Assembly (NCBI GenBank): GCA_008360975.2
Contig: VLJF02000035.1
Coordinates: 1,054,001 to 1,118,000, forward strand
Direction: 5' to 3'
Origin: Lichenostomus cassidix
Taxonomy: Eukaryota; Chordata; Aves; Passeriformes; Meliphagidae
Length of the DNA: 64,000 nt
Shown piece after piece: positions 1 to 13,600 of the stretch. A program made the position numbers and the translations under genes. Numbering within the stretch: position 1 is the stretch's first letter; each line of letters starts with the position of its first letter. The notes under the pieces are model-generated. The model ran no database searches. It saw only the letters and a list, made by a program, of their open reading frames with translations, and was not told the DNA's origin.

Positions 1-1416
1 TTTCCCATTCCTAACGAACTTTTCCCTCTCCCAGACGTCAAGTTCGACGCTCTGAGCGGCGATTACTTCCCAACCAATTTTTCCCAATGAATTATTTCCA
101 TTCCCAATGACTTTTTCCCATTATTTTCCCACCCCAGACATCAAGTTCGACGCGCTGAGCGGCGACTACTTCCCCATCCTGTACTTCAACGACTACTGGA
201 ACCTGCAGCGCGACTATTTCCCAATGAATTGTTCCCATTCCCAATGAGTTATTCCCAATGACTGATTCCCATTTATAATGAATTACTCCCATTCCCAATG
301 ATTTATTTCCATTCCCAATGAACTTTTCCCATTCCCAATGAACTTTTCCCATTCCCAATCAATTATTCCCAATCAATTCCCCCATTCCCACTTAACCATT
401 CCCATTATTTTTCCCATTTTTCCCACCCCAGACGTCAAGTTCGACGCTCTGAGCGGCGATCACTTCCCAATGAATTATTCCCATTCCCAAGGAATTTTTC
501 CCAGTGAATTTCTCCCATTTCCAATCAATTTTCCCATTCCCAATGACTTTTTCCCATTATTTTCCCACCCCAGGCGTCAAGTTCGATGCTCTGAGCGGCG
601 ACTACTTCCCCATCCTGTACTTCAACGACTACTGGAACCTGCAGCGCGACTATTTCCCATTGAATTTTTCCCATTCCCAATGACTTATTCCCAATGACTT
701 ATTCCCATTTCTAATGACTTTTTCCCATTCCCAATGACCTATTTCCATTCCCAATGAACTTTTTCCATTCCCAATGAACTTTTTCCATTCCCAATGAACT
801 TTTCCCAATCAATTTTCCCATTCCCAATGAATTATTGCCAATGAATTATTCTCATTCCCAATGAGTTATTCCCAATGACTTATTCCCATTGCCAATGAAT
901 TATTCCCATTGCCAATGAAATATTCCCATTCCCAATGAGTTATTCCCATTCCCAATGACTTATTTCCATTTCTAATGAACTTTTTCCCATTCCCAATGAC
1001 TTATTTCCATTCCCAATGAACTTTTCCCATTCCAAATCAATTTTTCCCATTCCCAATGAACTTATCCCAATCAATTTTCTCATTCCCAATGAATTATTCC
1101 CATTATTTTTCCCATTTTTCCCATTCCTAGATGTCAAGTTCGATGCCCTCAGCGGCGATTACTTCCCAATCAATTATTCCCATTCCCAAGGAATTTTTCC
1201 CAGTGAATTTCTCCCATTCCCAGTGAATTTCTCCCATTCCCAATCAATTTTTCCCATTCCTAACGAACTTTTCCCTCTCCCAGACGTCAAGTTTGACGCT
1301 CTCAGCGGCGATCACTTCCCAATGAATTATTCCCATTCCCAAGGAATTTTTCCCAGTGAATTTCTCCCATTCCCAATCAATTTTTCCCATTCCTAACGAA
1401 CTTTTCCCTCTCCCAG
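1..1416 (+). repeat. CLPTM1 intron array with six partial exon copies
   Basis: Tandem variants of TTCCCATTCCCAATGAATTA fill the intron. Embedded, each after its own AG, are copies of the exon start (GTCAAGTTCGACGCTCTGAG) at about 34-71, 138-222, 432-468, 574-660, 1131-1169 and 1284-1321. Two copies reach about 85 bases (through the NLQRDYFP codons); the others stop at SGDYFP. The copies carry a few substitutions. Confidence 0.9.
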
Positions 1417-1661
1417 ACGTCAAGTTCGACGCGCTGAGCGGCGACTACTTCCCCATCCTGTACTTCAACGACTACTGGAACCTGCAGCGCGACTATTTCC
1501 CCATCAACGAGTCGCTGCGGCGGCTGCCCTTCCGCCTGTCCTTCTGTCCCCTGTCCCTGTGGCGCTGGCAGCTCTACGCCGCCCAGAGCTCCAGGTCACC
1601 CTGGAACTTCCTGGGGGAAGATCTCTACGAGCAGAGCGACGAGGAGCAGGACTCCGTCAAG
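1417..1661 (+). CDS. CLPTM1: CLPTM1 exon: end of the luminal domain
   Basis: Begins after CCCAG with the last two bases of a Tyr codon and runs VKFDALSGDYFPILYFN ... SDEEQDSVK, ending at AAG before GTGGGG. It is 245 nt, 81 full codons, and ends in phase 0. It is the only one of seven similar segments that keeps the whole exon; the six upstream are truncated. It carries SLWRWQLYAAQS and NFLGEDLYEQSDEEQDSVK, which are near identical to human CLPTM1. Confidence 0.95.
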
Positions 1662-4600
1662 GTGGGGATTCCCGAGTTTTCCCGAGTTTTTGGGGTTTTT
1701 TCATGGTTTTTTGGGGATTTTCCTGGTTTTTCCCCGTTTTTTGGGGCATTTTCCTGAGTTTTTGGGGGGTTTTCCTGGTTTTTTGTGGGGTTTTTGGGGG
1801 ATTTTCCTGATTTTTCTGGGTTTTTGGGCAATTTTCCCGATTGTTCTGGGTTTTGGGGAATTTTCCATTTTTGGGGGTTTTCCTGATTTTTTGGGGTTTT
1901 TAGGGATTTTCCTGGTTTGGATTTTCCTGATTTTTTCAGTTTGGGGATTTTCCTGATTTTTCTGCAGTTTTTAGGAGGTTTCTAATCTTTCTGGGGTTTT
2001 AGGGGTTTTCCTGGTTTTTTGGGGGAATTTTCTGATTTTTCCGGGTTTTTTGGGGGATTTTCCTGGTTTTTCTGGGTTTTTTGGGGGGATTTTCCCGATT
2101 TTTCCTGATTTTTTGGGGTTTTAGGGGGATTTTCCTGATTTTTCAGGGGATTTTCCTGGTTTTTTGGGGGATTTTCCTGGTTTTTCCCCGTTTTTTGGGG
2201 CATTTTCCTGAGTTTTTTGGGGGTTTTTCCTGATTTTTTGGAGGATTTTCCTGGTTTTTCTGGGTTTTTTGGGGGATTTTCCTGGTTTTTCCTGGTTGTT
2301 GGAGGGATTTTTCCTGATTTTTTTGGGGTTTTAGGGGGATTTTCCTGATTTTTCAGGGGATTTTCCTGTTTTTTTGGGGGGATTTTCCTGGTTTTTCTGG
2401 GTTTTTTGGGGGATTTTCCTGGTTTTTCCGGGATTTTGGGGGGATTTTCCTGATTTTTCCTGGTTGTTGGAGGGATTTTTCCTGATTTTTTGGGGTTTTA
2501 GGGGGATTTTCCTGATTTTTCAGGGTATTTTCCTGAGTTTTTGGGGGGTTTTCCTGGTTTTTTGTGGGGTTTTTGTGGGATTTTTCCTGATTTTTCTGGG
2601 TTTTTGGGCAATTTTCCCGATTTTTCCTGGTTTTGGGGAATTTTCCCATTTTTGGGGGGCTTTTCCTGATTTTTTGTGGGGTTTTTAGGGGGATTTTCCT
2701 GGTTTTTGGGGGGATTTTCCTGATTTTTCTGCATTTTTTAGGAGGGTTTTCTCGATCTTTCTGGGGTTTTCCTGGTTTTTTGGGGGAATTTTCTGATTTT
2801 TCTGGGGTTTTTGGGGGATTTTGCTGATTGTTTTGGGGATTTTCCCATTTTTTCAGGGATTTTTCCAGATTTTTTGGGGTTTTTAGGGTGATTTTCCTGA
2901 TTTTTCAGGGTATTTTCCTGGTTTTTTGGGGGGTTTTCTTGATTTTTATGGGTTTTTAGGTGGATTTTCTCAGTTTTTGGGCAATTTTACTAATTTTTCA
3001 GGGTTTTTGGGGTTTTCTCGATTTTCGGGGTTTTTTGGGGATTTTCCTCAGTTTTTGGGGATTTTCCCCTGGTTTTCAGGGGTTTGGGATTTTTCTGTTT
3101 TTTTGGGCAATTCTTCCTGATTTTTCTTGTTTTTGGGATTTTCCTGTTTTCTGGGGTTTTTAGGGATTTTTCCTGATTTTTGGGTGTTTTGGGGGATTTT
3201 CCTGGTTTTTCGGGATTTTCCTGATTTTGGGCAATTTTCCCGATTTTTCAGGGTATTTAGGGGGATTGTCCCAATTTTTCAGGGTTTTTTAGGGCAGCTT
3301 TGCTGGTTTTTTCAAGGGGTTTGGGGTGGGGGAGAGTCCTGGGATTGCTCTTTAGGATTTATCCCATTCCCAGTGGATTTCTCCCTTTTCCCAAGGAATT
3401 TATCCATTTTCCCAAAGGATTTTTTCCATTCCTAAAGGATTTATCCCATTCCAAGGAATTTATCCCTTTTCCCAAGGAATTTATCCCTTTTCCCAAGGAA
3501 TTTATTCCATTCCCAAAGGGTTTATCTCATTTCTAAGGAATTTTTCCCAATCCCAAATGCTTTTCTCCCCATTCCCAATAGATTTTTCCCATTCCCAAGT
3601 GGTTTTATCCCTTTTCCCAAAAGGATTTATCCCTTTTCCCAATGGATTTATCCCATTCCCGAGTGGTTTTCTCCCCATTCCCAAAGGATTTATCCCATTT
3701 CTAAGGAATTTATCCCAATCCCAAATGCTTTTCTCCCCATTCCCAATAGATTTTTCCCATTCCCAAGTGGTTTTCTCCCCATTCCCAAAGGGTTTATCCC
3801 ATCCCAAGGAATTTATCCCTTTTCCCAATGAATTTATCCCTTTTCCCAAAGGATTTTTTCCATTCCCAAAGGATTTATCTCATTTCTAAGGAATTTATCC
3901 CAATCCCAAATGCTTTTCTCCCCATTCCCAATAGATTTTTCCCATTCCCAAGTGGTTTTTCCCCATTCCCAAAAGGATTTATCCCATTCCCAATAGATTT
4001 TTACCATTCCCAAGTGTTTTTTCCCCATTCCCACGGAATTTATCCCTTTTCCCAAAGAATTTCTCCCAATCCCAAATGCTTTTCTCCCCATTCCCAATAG
4101 ATTTTTCCCATTCCCAATGAATTTATCCCTTTTCCCAAAGGATTTCTCCCATTCCCAAGTGGTTTTTTCCCCATTCCCAAGGAATTTATCCCTTTTCCCA
4201 ATGGATTTATCCCATTCCCAAGTGGTTTTCTCCCCATTCCCAAAAGGATTTATCCCTTTTCCCAGTGGATTTATCCCATTCTCAAAGGGTTTATCCCTTT
4301 TCCCAAGGAATTTATCCCTTTTCCCAAGGAATTTATTCCATTCCCAAAGGATTTTTTCCATTTCTAAGGAATTTCTCCCAATCCCAAATGCTTTTCTCCC
4401 CATTCCCAATAGATTTTTCCCATTCCCAAGCAGTTTTTTCCCCATTCCCAAGGAATTTATCCCTCTTCCCAATGGATTTATCCCAATGGATTTATCCCAT
4501 TCCCAAAGGATTTTTTCCATTCCCAAGTGGTTTTTTTCCCCATTCCCAAGGAATTTATCCCTTTTCCCAATAGATTTCTCCCATTCCCAAATGCTTTTCT

Positions 4601-7600
4601 CCCCATTCCCAAAAGGATTTCTCCCTTTTCCCAAGAAATTCACCCCAATTCCCAACAATTCTCCCATTCCCAGTCCCTCCAACCCCCCAGGGCTCTCTTT
4701 ACATTCCCAAAAATTCCCGAATTCCCACGGATTTTCCCCAATTTTCCAGGTGGCTCTGCTGGAGACCAACCCTTACCTGCTGGCTCTCACCATCGTCGTC
4801 TCCATCGTGCACAGCGTCTTCGAGTTCCTCGCCTTCAAGAACGGTCAGAATTCCACTTTTTCTGCCTTTTCCCACTTTTTCCTGGGAATTTTCCCACTTT
4901 TTCCACCTTTTCCGGGAATTTTCCTGGGAATTTTCCCAGTTTTTCCACCTTTTCCGGGAATTTTCCCGGGAATTTTCCCAGGAATTTTCCCAGGAATTTT
5001 CCCACCTTTTCCACCTTTTCCGGGAATTTTCCCAGGAATTTTCCCACTTTTTCCACCTTTTCCGGGAATTTTCCCGGGAATTTTCCCACCTTTTCCCACT
5101 TTTTCCCACTTTTTCTCACCCTTTTCCCACCTTTTCCCACTTTTTCCCACTTTTTCCAGCCTTTTCAAGCCTTCTCCCACCTTTTCCCACTTTTTCCCAC
5201 CTTTTCCATGGAATTTTCCCACCTTTTCCCATTTTTTCCCACCCTTTTCCCACCTTTTCCATGGAATTTTCCCACCTTTTCCCACTTTTTCCCACTTTTT
5301 CCCACTTTTTCCCACTTTTTCCCACCTTTTCCCACTTTTTCCCACCTTTTCCCACCTTTTCCCACTTTTTCCCACTTTTTCTCACCCTTTTCCCACCTTT
5401 TCAATGAAATTTTCCCACGTTTTGCACTTTTTCTCATGAATTTTCCCATGTTTTCCTGCGAATTTTCCCACCTTTTCCCACTTTTTCTGACCTTTTTCCA
5501 GCTTTTCCCACCTTTTCCCGAGAATTTTCCCATCTTCTCCCACCTTTTCCCATTTTTTCCCACTTTTTCCCATTTTTTCCCACCTTTTCAGCCTTTTCCC
5601 ACCTTTTCCCAGGAATTTTCCAGCATTTCCTGGCAATTCTCACACCTTTTCCCACTTTTTCCCATTTATTTCCTACCTTTTCCCACATTTTCCCACTTTT
5701 CCCACCTTTTGCCACATTTTTCCTACGTTTTCCAGGAATTTTCCCAGGAATTCTCCCACCTTTTCCCACTTTCTCCCATTTTTTCCCAGGAATTTTCCCA
5801 CCTTTTCCCACTTTCTCCTGAGAATTTTCTGACCTTTTCCAGACTTTTCCCAGGAATTTTCCCACCTTTTCCCATTTTTTCCTGGGAATTCTAACACCTT
5901 TTCTCACTTTTTCCCATTCTTTTCCCACTTTTTCCCATTTTTCCCCCCTTTTCTCACCTTTTTCTGGGAATTTTCCCACCTTTTCAGCCTTTTCCCAGGA
6001 ATTTTCCCACCTTTTCCCATTTTTTCCTGGGAATTTTCCCACCTTTTCCCATTTTTTCCTGGGAATTTTCTCACCTTTTCCCACCTCTTTCCAGGAATTC
6101 TGCAACCTTTTCCCACCTTTTCCCACCTTTTCCCAGGAATTTTCCAGCCTTTTCCTGGGAATTCTCCCACCTTTTCCCCCTTTTTCCCATTTTTTTCCCA
6201 CTTTTTCCCATTTTTTTCCCACCTTTTCCCACTTTTTCCCATTTTTTCCCACCTTTTCTCACCTTTTTCTGGGAATTTTCCCACCTTTTCAGCCTTTTCC
6301 CACCTTTTCCCAGGAATTTTCCCACCTTTTCCCATTCTTTTCCCATTCTTTTCCCATTCTTTTCCCATTTTTTTCCCATTTTTTCCCACCGTTTGCCAGG
6401 AATTTTCCCACCTTTTCCCACTTTTTCCAACTTTTCCCAACTTTTCCCACCTTTTCCCACCTTTTCCTGGAAGTTTTTGGGGTTTTTTGTAGGTTTTTTG
6501 GGGGTTTCTGTAGGTTTTTTGGGTTTTTTCCCAGGTTTTTTGGAGATTTTTTTGGTTTTTTCCATGTTTTTTGGGGTTTTTTGGGGTTTTTAGGGTTTTT
6601 TTTTTTTGTTTTTTGGGGGTTTTTCTGTAGGTTTTTTTCAGTTTTTTTGGGTTTTCTGTAGGTTTTGGGGTTTTTTCCCAGGTTTTTGGTTTTTCATGGG
6701 TTTTCTGTAGGTTTTTTGGGATTTTTCCATGTTTTTTTGGGATATCTCATATTTTTCTCCCCTCAGACATCCAGTTCTGGAGCAGCCTGCAGTCCCTGGA
6801 AGGACTCTCTGTGATTTTTGGGGTTTTCTGTAGGTTTTTTGGGGTTTTCTCTATGTTTTTTGGGGTTTTTTTTCAGGTCTTTTGGGTTTTTTCCAGGTGT
6901 TTTTAGGTTTTTTGTAGGATTTTTGGGTTTTCTGTAGGTTTTCCATAGGTTTTTTGGGGTTTTTTCCATTTTTTTTTGAGTTTTCTGTAGTTTTTTTGGG
7001 GTTTTCTGTAGGTTTTTCAGGGTTTTCGGTAGGTTTTTTGGGGTTTTTCCAGTTTTTTCGGTTTTCTGGAGTTTTCTGGGGTTTTGGGGATTTTCTGGTG
7101 GTTTCTGTAGGTTTTGTGGGTTTGTGTAGGTTTGGGTTTTCTGTAGGTTTTTGGTTTTCCTCATTTTTTGGGGTTTTTCCAGTTTTTGGGGTTTTCTGTA
7201 GGTTTTTGGGTTTTTTTCATGTTTTTCACAGGAATCTCTGTGGTTTTTGGGTTTTTTTTGGGTTTTTATGAGGTTTTTTCCCTATTTTTCTCCCCTCAGA
7301 CATCCAGTTCTGGAACAGCCTGCAGTCCCTGGAAGGACTCTTGGTCCTTTTTGGGGTTTTTTTGGGTTTTTTTGGTTTTTTTGGGGTTTTTTGGGTTTTT
7401 CTGTAGGTTTTTTGGGTTTTTTCCCAGGTTTTTCCATGTTTTTCACTAGAATCTCTGTGTTTTTTGCGGTTTTTTTCAGGTTTTTTGGGTTTTTTTCCCA
7501 TTTTTTTTGGAGTTTTTTCCAGTTTTTTGGGGTTTTTTTTGTTTTTTGGGGGTTTTTCCCAGGTTTTTTTGGGTTTATCCATGTTTTTCATGGCTATTTT

Positions 7601-10600
7601 TCCTGCAGACATCCAGTTCTGGAACAGCCGGCCGTCCCTGGAAGGTCTCTGTGGTTTTTGGGTTTTTTTCCAGGTTTTTTAGGGTTTTCTGTAGGTTTTT
7701 TCAGGTTTTCTGTAGGTTCTCTGTGGTTTTCTGTGGTTTTCTGTAGGTTTTTTGGGTTTTTTTCCCAGTGTTTTGGGGTTTTTTCCATTTTTTTGGGGTT
7801 TTTTTACAGTTTTTTGGGGTTTTTTTGGGGTTTTTTTGGGATTTCTCATGGTTTTTTCCACATTTTTCCATTTTTCCTGCAGACATCCAGTTCTGGAACA
7901 GCCGGCAGTCCCTGGAAGGATTCTCAGTGATTTTTTGGGGTTTTTTGTAGGTTTTCTGTAGGTTTTTTGGGGTTTTTTCCAGGTTTTTTGGGGTTTTCTG
8001 TAGGTTTTTCCATGTTTTTCACTAGAACCTTTGTGTTTTTTGGGTTTTTTTTCAGGTTTTTTTATGTTTCCTATAGGTTTTTTGGGGTTTTTTCTCTTTT
8101 TTTGGGTTTTTTTTTCAGTTTTTTCCAGTTTTTTTCAGTTTTTTTGAGTTTTTTTCCCTATTTTTCTCCCCTCAGACATCCAGTTCTGGAACAGCCGGCA
8201 GTCCCTGGAAGGTCTCTGTGGTTTTTGGGGTTTTTTGGGGTTTTTTTTCAATGTTTTTTTCAGGATTTTTCAGTTTTTTTCAGGTTTTCTGTCACTTTTT
8301 TTGGGGTTTTCTGTAGGTTTTTTGGGTTTTCTGGAGGTTTTTTTGGGTTTTTTTCCAGGTTTTTTGGGTTTTTCTGGAGGTTTTTCAGGTTTTTTGGGGT
8401 TTTCTGTAGGTTTTTTCAGGTTTTCTGTAGGTTTTTAGGGTTTTTTCCTCATTTTTTGGGGTTTTTTTTCAGTTTTTTTCAGGTTTTTTACTTTTTCCCA
8501 CATTTTCCCTGTTTTTCTCCCCTCAGACATCCAGTTCTGGAACAGCCGCCAGTCCCTGGAAGGACTCTCCGTGATTTTTGGGGTTTTTTGGGTTTTCTGT
8601 AGGTTTTCTGTAGGTTTCCTTGGTTTTTTCCCAGGTTTTTCCATGTTTTTCACTAGAATCTCTGTGGTTTTTGGGGTTTTTTTCAGGTTTTTTGGGGTTT
8701 TTTCCCAGTTTTTTGGGGTTTTTTACAGTTTTTTGGGGTTTTTTTTGGTTTTTTGGGGGTTTCCTGGGGCTTTTTGGGGGGTTTTTGGGGTTTTCTGTAG
8801 GTTTTTTCAGGTTTTCTATAGGTTCTTTGTGGTTTTCTGTGGTTTTCTGTAGGTTTTTTGGGGTTTTTTCCCAGTGTTTTGGGGTTTTTTCCAGTTTTTT
8901 GGGGTTTTTTGGGGTTTTTTTGGGATTTCTCATGGTTTTTCTCCCCTCAGACATCCAGTTCTGGAACAGCCGGCAGTCCCTGGAAGGTCTCTCGGTCCGC
9001 TCTGTGTTTTTTGGGGTTTTTTGTAGGTTTTTGGGGTTTTTTTTGGTTTTTCTGTAGGTTTTTTGGGTTTTTCTGGGGCTTTTTCCAGGTTTTTTGGGGT
9101 TTTTTCCATGGTTTTTTGGGTTTTCTGTAGGTTTTTTTTGGTTTTTTCTATGTTTTTTCAGGTTTTTTTCAGGTTTTTTCAGGTTTTCTGTAGGTTTTTT
9201 GGGGTTTTTTTGGGATTTCTCATGTTTTTTCTCCCCTCAGACATCCAGTTCTGGAACAGCCGGCAGTCCCTGGAAGGTCTCTCGGTCTGCTCTGTGTTTT
9301 TTGGGGTTTTTTTGTAGGTTTTTGGGGTTTTTTTGGGGTTTTCTGTAGGTTTTTTGGGGTTTTTCTGGGGCTTTTTCCAGGTTTTTTGGGGTTTTTTCCA
9401 TGTTTTTTTGGGTTTTCTGTAGGTTTTTTTGGGTTTTTTCTATGTTTTTTCAGGTTTTTTTCAGGTTTTTTCAGGTTTTCTGTAGGTTTTTTGGGGGTTT
9501 TTTTGGGATTTCTCATGGTTTTTTCCACATTTTTCCATTTTTCCTGCAGACATCCAGTTCTGGAACAGCCGGCAGTCCCTGGAAGGTCTCTCGGTCCGCT
9601 CTGTGTTTTTTGGGGTTTTCCAATCCCTGGTGGTTCTTCTGTACATTTTGGACAACGAGACCAACTTCGTGGTTCAGCTCAGCGTCTTCATCGGGCTGCT
9701 CATCGACCTCTGGAAGATCACCAAGGTCATGGACGTCAGGGTGAGCGCAAAAGGGGTTGAAATGGGATTTTTTGGGGTTGAAATGGGATTTTTTGGGGTT
9801 GAAATGGGATTTTTGGGGGTTGAAATGGGATTTTTGGGGGTTGAAATGGGATTTTGGGGGTTTAAATGGGATTTTCTGGGATTTTTGGGGTTTAAATGGA
9901 TTTTTTGGATTTAAATGGGATTTTTACCGATCTTTTTGGGGTTTAAATGGGATTTTTTCTGATTTTTTTGGGGTTTAAATGGGATTTTTTGGGGTTTAAA
10001 TGGGATTTTTCTGATTTTTTGGGGTTTAAATGGGAATTTTTGGGGTTTAAATGGGATTTTTCCTGATTTTTTGGGGTTTAAATGGGATTTTTTGGGGTTT
10101 AAATGGGATTTTTCTGGGATTTTTTGGATTTAAATGGGATTTTTCTGGGATTTTTTGGGGTTTAAATGGGATTTTGGGGTTTAAATGGGATTTTTCTGGG
10201 ATTTTTTCGGGTTGTAAATGAGATTTTTCCTGATTTTTTGGGGTTTAAATGGGATTTTTCTGGGATTTTTTTGGGTTTAAATGGGATTTTTTGGATTTAA
10301 ATGGGATTTTTCTGGGAGTTTTTGGGGTTTAAATGGGATTTTTTGGGGTTTAAATGGGATTTTTCCCGATTTTTTGGGGTTTAAATGGGATTTTTCTGGG
10401 ATTTTTTCGGGTTGTAAATGAGATTTTTCCTGATTTTTTGGGGTTTAAATGGGATTTTTCTGGGATTTTTTTGGGTTTAAATGGGATTTTTTGGATTTAA
10501 ATGGGATTTTTCTGGGAGTTTTTGGGGTTTAAATGGGATTTTTTGGGGTTTAAATGGGATTTTTCCTGATTTTTTGGGGTTTAAATGGGATTTTTTGGGG

Positions 10601-13600
10601 TTTAAATGGGATTTTTCCCAATTTTTTGGGGTTTAAATGGGATTTTTCTGGGATTTTTTGGGGTCTAAATGGGATTTTTTGGGGTTTAAATGGGATTTTT
10701 CCCGATTTTTTGGGGTTTAAATGGGATTTTTCTGGGATTTTTTGGGGTCTAAATGGGATTTTTTGGGGTTTAAATGGGATTTTTCGATTTTTTGGGGTTT
10801 TAAATGGGATTTTCCCGAATTTTTGGGGTTTAAATGGGATTTTTTGGGGTTTAAATGGGGTTTTTGGGGTTTCAGTTTTTCTGGGGTTTTTCGGGTTTTT
10901 GGGGTTTTAAATGGGATTTTTCGCGATTTTTGGGGTTTAAATGGGATTTTGGGGTTTAAATGGGATTTTGGGGTCTAAATGGGTTTTTGCCAATTTTTTA
11001 GGGGTTGAAATGGGTTTTTACGATTTTTTTTTTGGGTCTAAATGGGATTTTGGGTTTAAATGGGGTTTTTGGGTTTTAAATGGGTTTTCAGATTTTTGGG
11101 GTCTAAATGGGGTTTTTCTGATTTTTGGTCTAAATGGGATTTTTGGGTTTAAATGGGGGTTTTATTTGGGTTTTCTGGGATTTTTCCGGGTTGTTTTTTG
11201 GGATCTAAATGGGTTTTTTTCAGTTTTTGGGGTTTAAATGGGATTTTTCCTGATTTTTTTGGGTTTAAATGTTTTTTTTTCCTGCATTTTGGGGGTCTAA
11301 ATGGGATTTTTTGGGGTCTAAATGGGATTTTCCTGGGGTTTTTCTAGGTTTTTCTTAGGTTTTTTTGGGGTCTAAATGGGTTTTTCCCCAATTTTTTGGG
11401 GTATAAATGGTTTTTTTGGGGGTCTAAGTTGGTTTTTCCCAATTTTTTTTGGGTTCTAACTCAGTTTTTTCCCATTTTTTTGGGGTTCTAACTCAGTTTT
11501 TCCCATTTTTTTGGGGTTCTAACTCAGTTTTTCCCATTTTTTTGGGTTCTAAGTCAGTTTTTCCCATTTTTTTGGGTTCTAAGCAGATTTTTCCCAATTT
11601 TTTTGGATTCTAACTCAGTTTTTCCCATTTTTTTGGGTTCTAACTCAGTTTTTCCCATTTTTTTGAGTTCCAAGTCAGTTTTTTCCCATTTTTTTCGGTT
11701 CTAAGCAGATTTTTCCCATTTTTTTCAGGTTCTAACTCAGTTTTTCCCATTTTTTTTGGGTTCTAAGCAGATTTTTCCCATTTTTTTCAGGTTCTAACTC
11801 AGTTTTTCCCATTTTTTTTGGGTTCTAATTCAGTTTATTCCCAATTTTTTTGAGTTCTAAGTCAGTTTTTCCCATTTTTTTTTGGGTTCTAAGCAGATTT
11901 TTCCCAATTTTTTTGGGTTCTAACTCAGTTTTTCCCATTTTTTTTGGTTCTAACTCAGTTTTTCCCATTTTTTTGAGTTCTAAGTCAGTTTATTCCCAAT
12001 TTTTTTGAGTTCTAAGCAGATTTTTCCCATTTTTTTGGGTTCTAACTCAGTTTTTTCCCCTTTTTTTGGAGTTCTAACTCAGTTTTTCCCATTTTTTTTG
12101 GATTCTAACTCAGTTTTTCCCATTTTTTTGAGTTCCAAGTCAGTTTTTTCCCATTTTTTTGGGTTCTAAGCAGATTTTTCCCATTTTTTTCAGGTTCTAA
12201 CTCAGTTTTTCCCATTTTTTTGGGTTCTAACTCAGTTTTTCCCAATTTTTTTGAGTTCTAAGTCAGTTTTTCCCATTTTTTTGGGGTTCTAAGTCAGTTT
12301 TTCCCATTTTTTTGGGGTTCTAACTCAGTTTTTCCCAATTTTTTTGAGTTCCAAGTCAGTTTTTTCTTAATTTTTTTGGTTCTAACTCAGTTTTTCCCAA
12401 TTTTTTTGAGTTCTAAGCAGATTTTTCCCAATTTTTTTGGATTCTAACTCAGTTTTTCCCATTTTTTTGGGTTCTAAGTCAATTTTTCCCAATTTTTTTG
12501 AGTTCTAAGTCAGTTTTTTCCCATTTTTTTTGGATTCTAACTCAGTTTTTTCCCATTTTTTTTGGATTCTAACTCAGTTTTTCCCAATTTTTTTGGGATT
12601 CTAACTCAGTTTTTCCCATTTTTTTTGGCTTCTAACTCAGTTTTTCCCATTTTTTTTGAGTTCTAACTCAGTTTTTTCCCAATTTTTTGGGTTCCAAGTC
12701 AGTTTTTCCCATTTTTTTGGATTCTAACTCAGTTTTTCCCTTTTTTTTTGAGTTCCAAGTCAGTTTTTTCCCAATTTTTTTGGGTTCTGACTCAGTTTTT
12801 CCCAATTTTTTTGAGTTCTAACTCAGTTTTTCCCATTTTTTTTTGGATTCTAACTCAGTTTTTCCCGTTTTTTCTCCGGCCAGCTGGACAGGGAGAACAA
12901 AGTCGCAGGAATTTTCCCTCGAGTGACCTTCAAAGATAAATCCACTTATGTGGAATCTTCCACCAAAGTCTATGACGATGTGAGTCCCAAAATTCCCTGG
13001 AATTCGTCCCAAAATTCCCTGGGATTTATCCCAAAATTCCCTGGGATTTATCCCAAAATTAACTGGAATTTATCCCAAAATTCCCTGGGATTTATCCCAA
13101 AATTAACTGGGATTTATCCCAAAATTAACTGGGATTTGACCCAAAATTTCCTGGAATTCATCCCAAAATTTGATCCAAATTTCCCTGGGATTTATCCCAA
13201 AATTCCCTGGAATTTATCCCAAAATTTCTTGGAATTTATCACAAAATTTCCTGGGATTTGTCCCAAAATTTGACCCAAAATTTCCTGGAATTTGACCCAA
13301 AATTTCCTGGGATTTATCCCAAATTTTCCTGGGAATTATCCCTGAATTTCCTGGGATTTATCCCAAAATTTCCTGATATTTGACCCAAAATTTCCTGAGA
13401 TTTATCCCAAAATTCTATGGGATTTATCCCAAAATTACCTGGGATTTATCCCAATATTTGACCCAAATTTCCTGGAATTTATCCCAAAATTTCCTGATAT
13501 TTGACCCAAAATTTCCTGAGATTTATCCCAAAATTCTATGGGATTTGACCCTAAATTCCCTGGGATTTATCCCAAAATTAACTGGGATTTATCCCAAAAT

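Noticed and set aside
4117..5894. Long open frames rich in FPP, SHLFPLFP and similar
   Set aside because: They follow the repeat unit through a CLPTM1 intron, have no conserved motif, and overlap in several frames on both strands; repeats lacking stop codons explain them.
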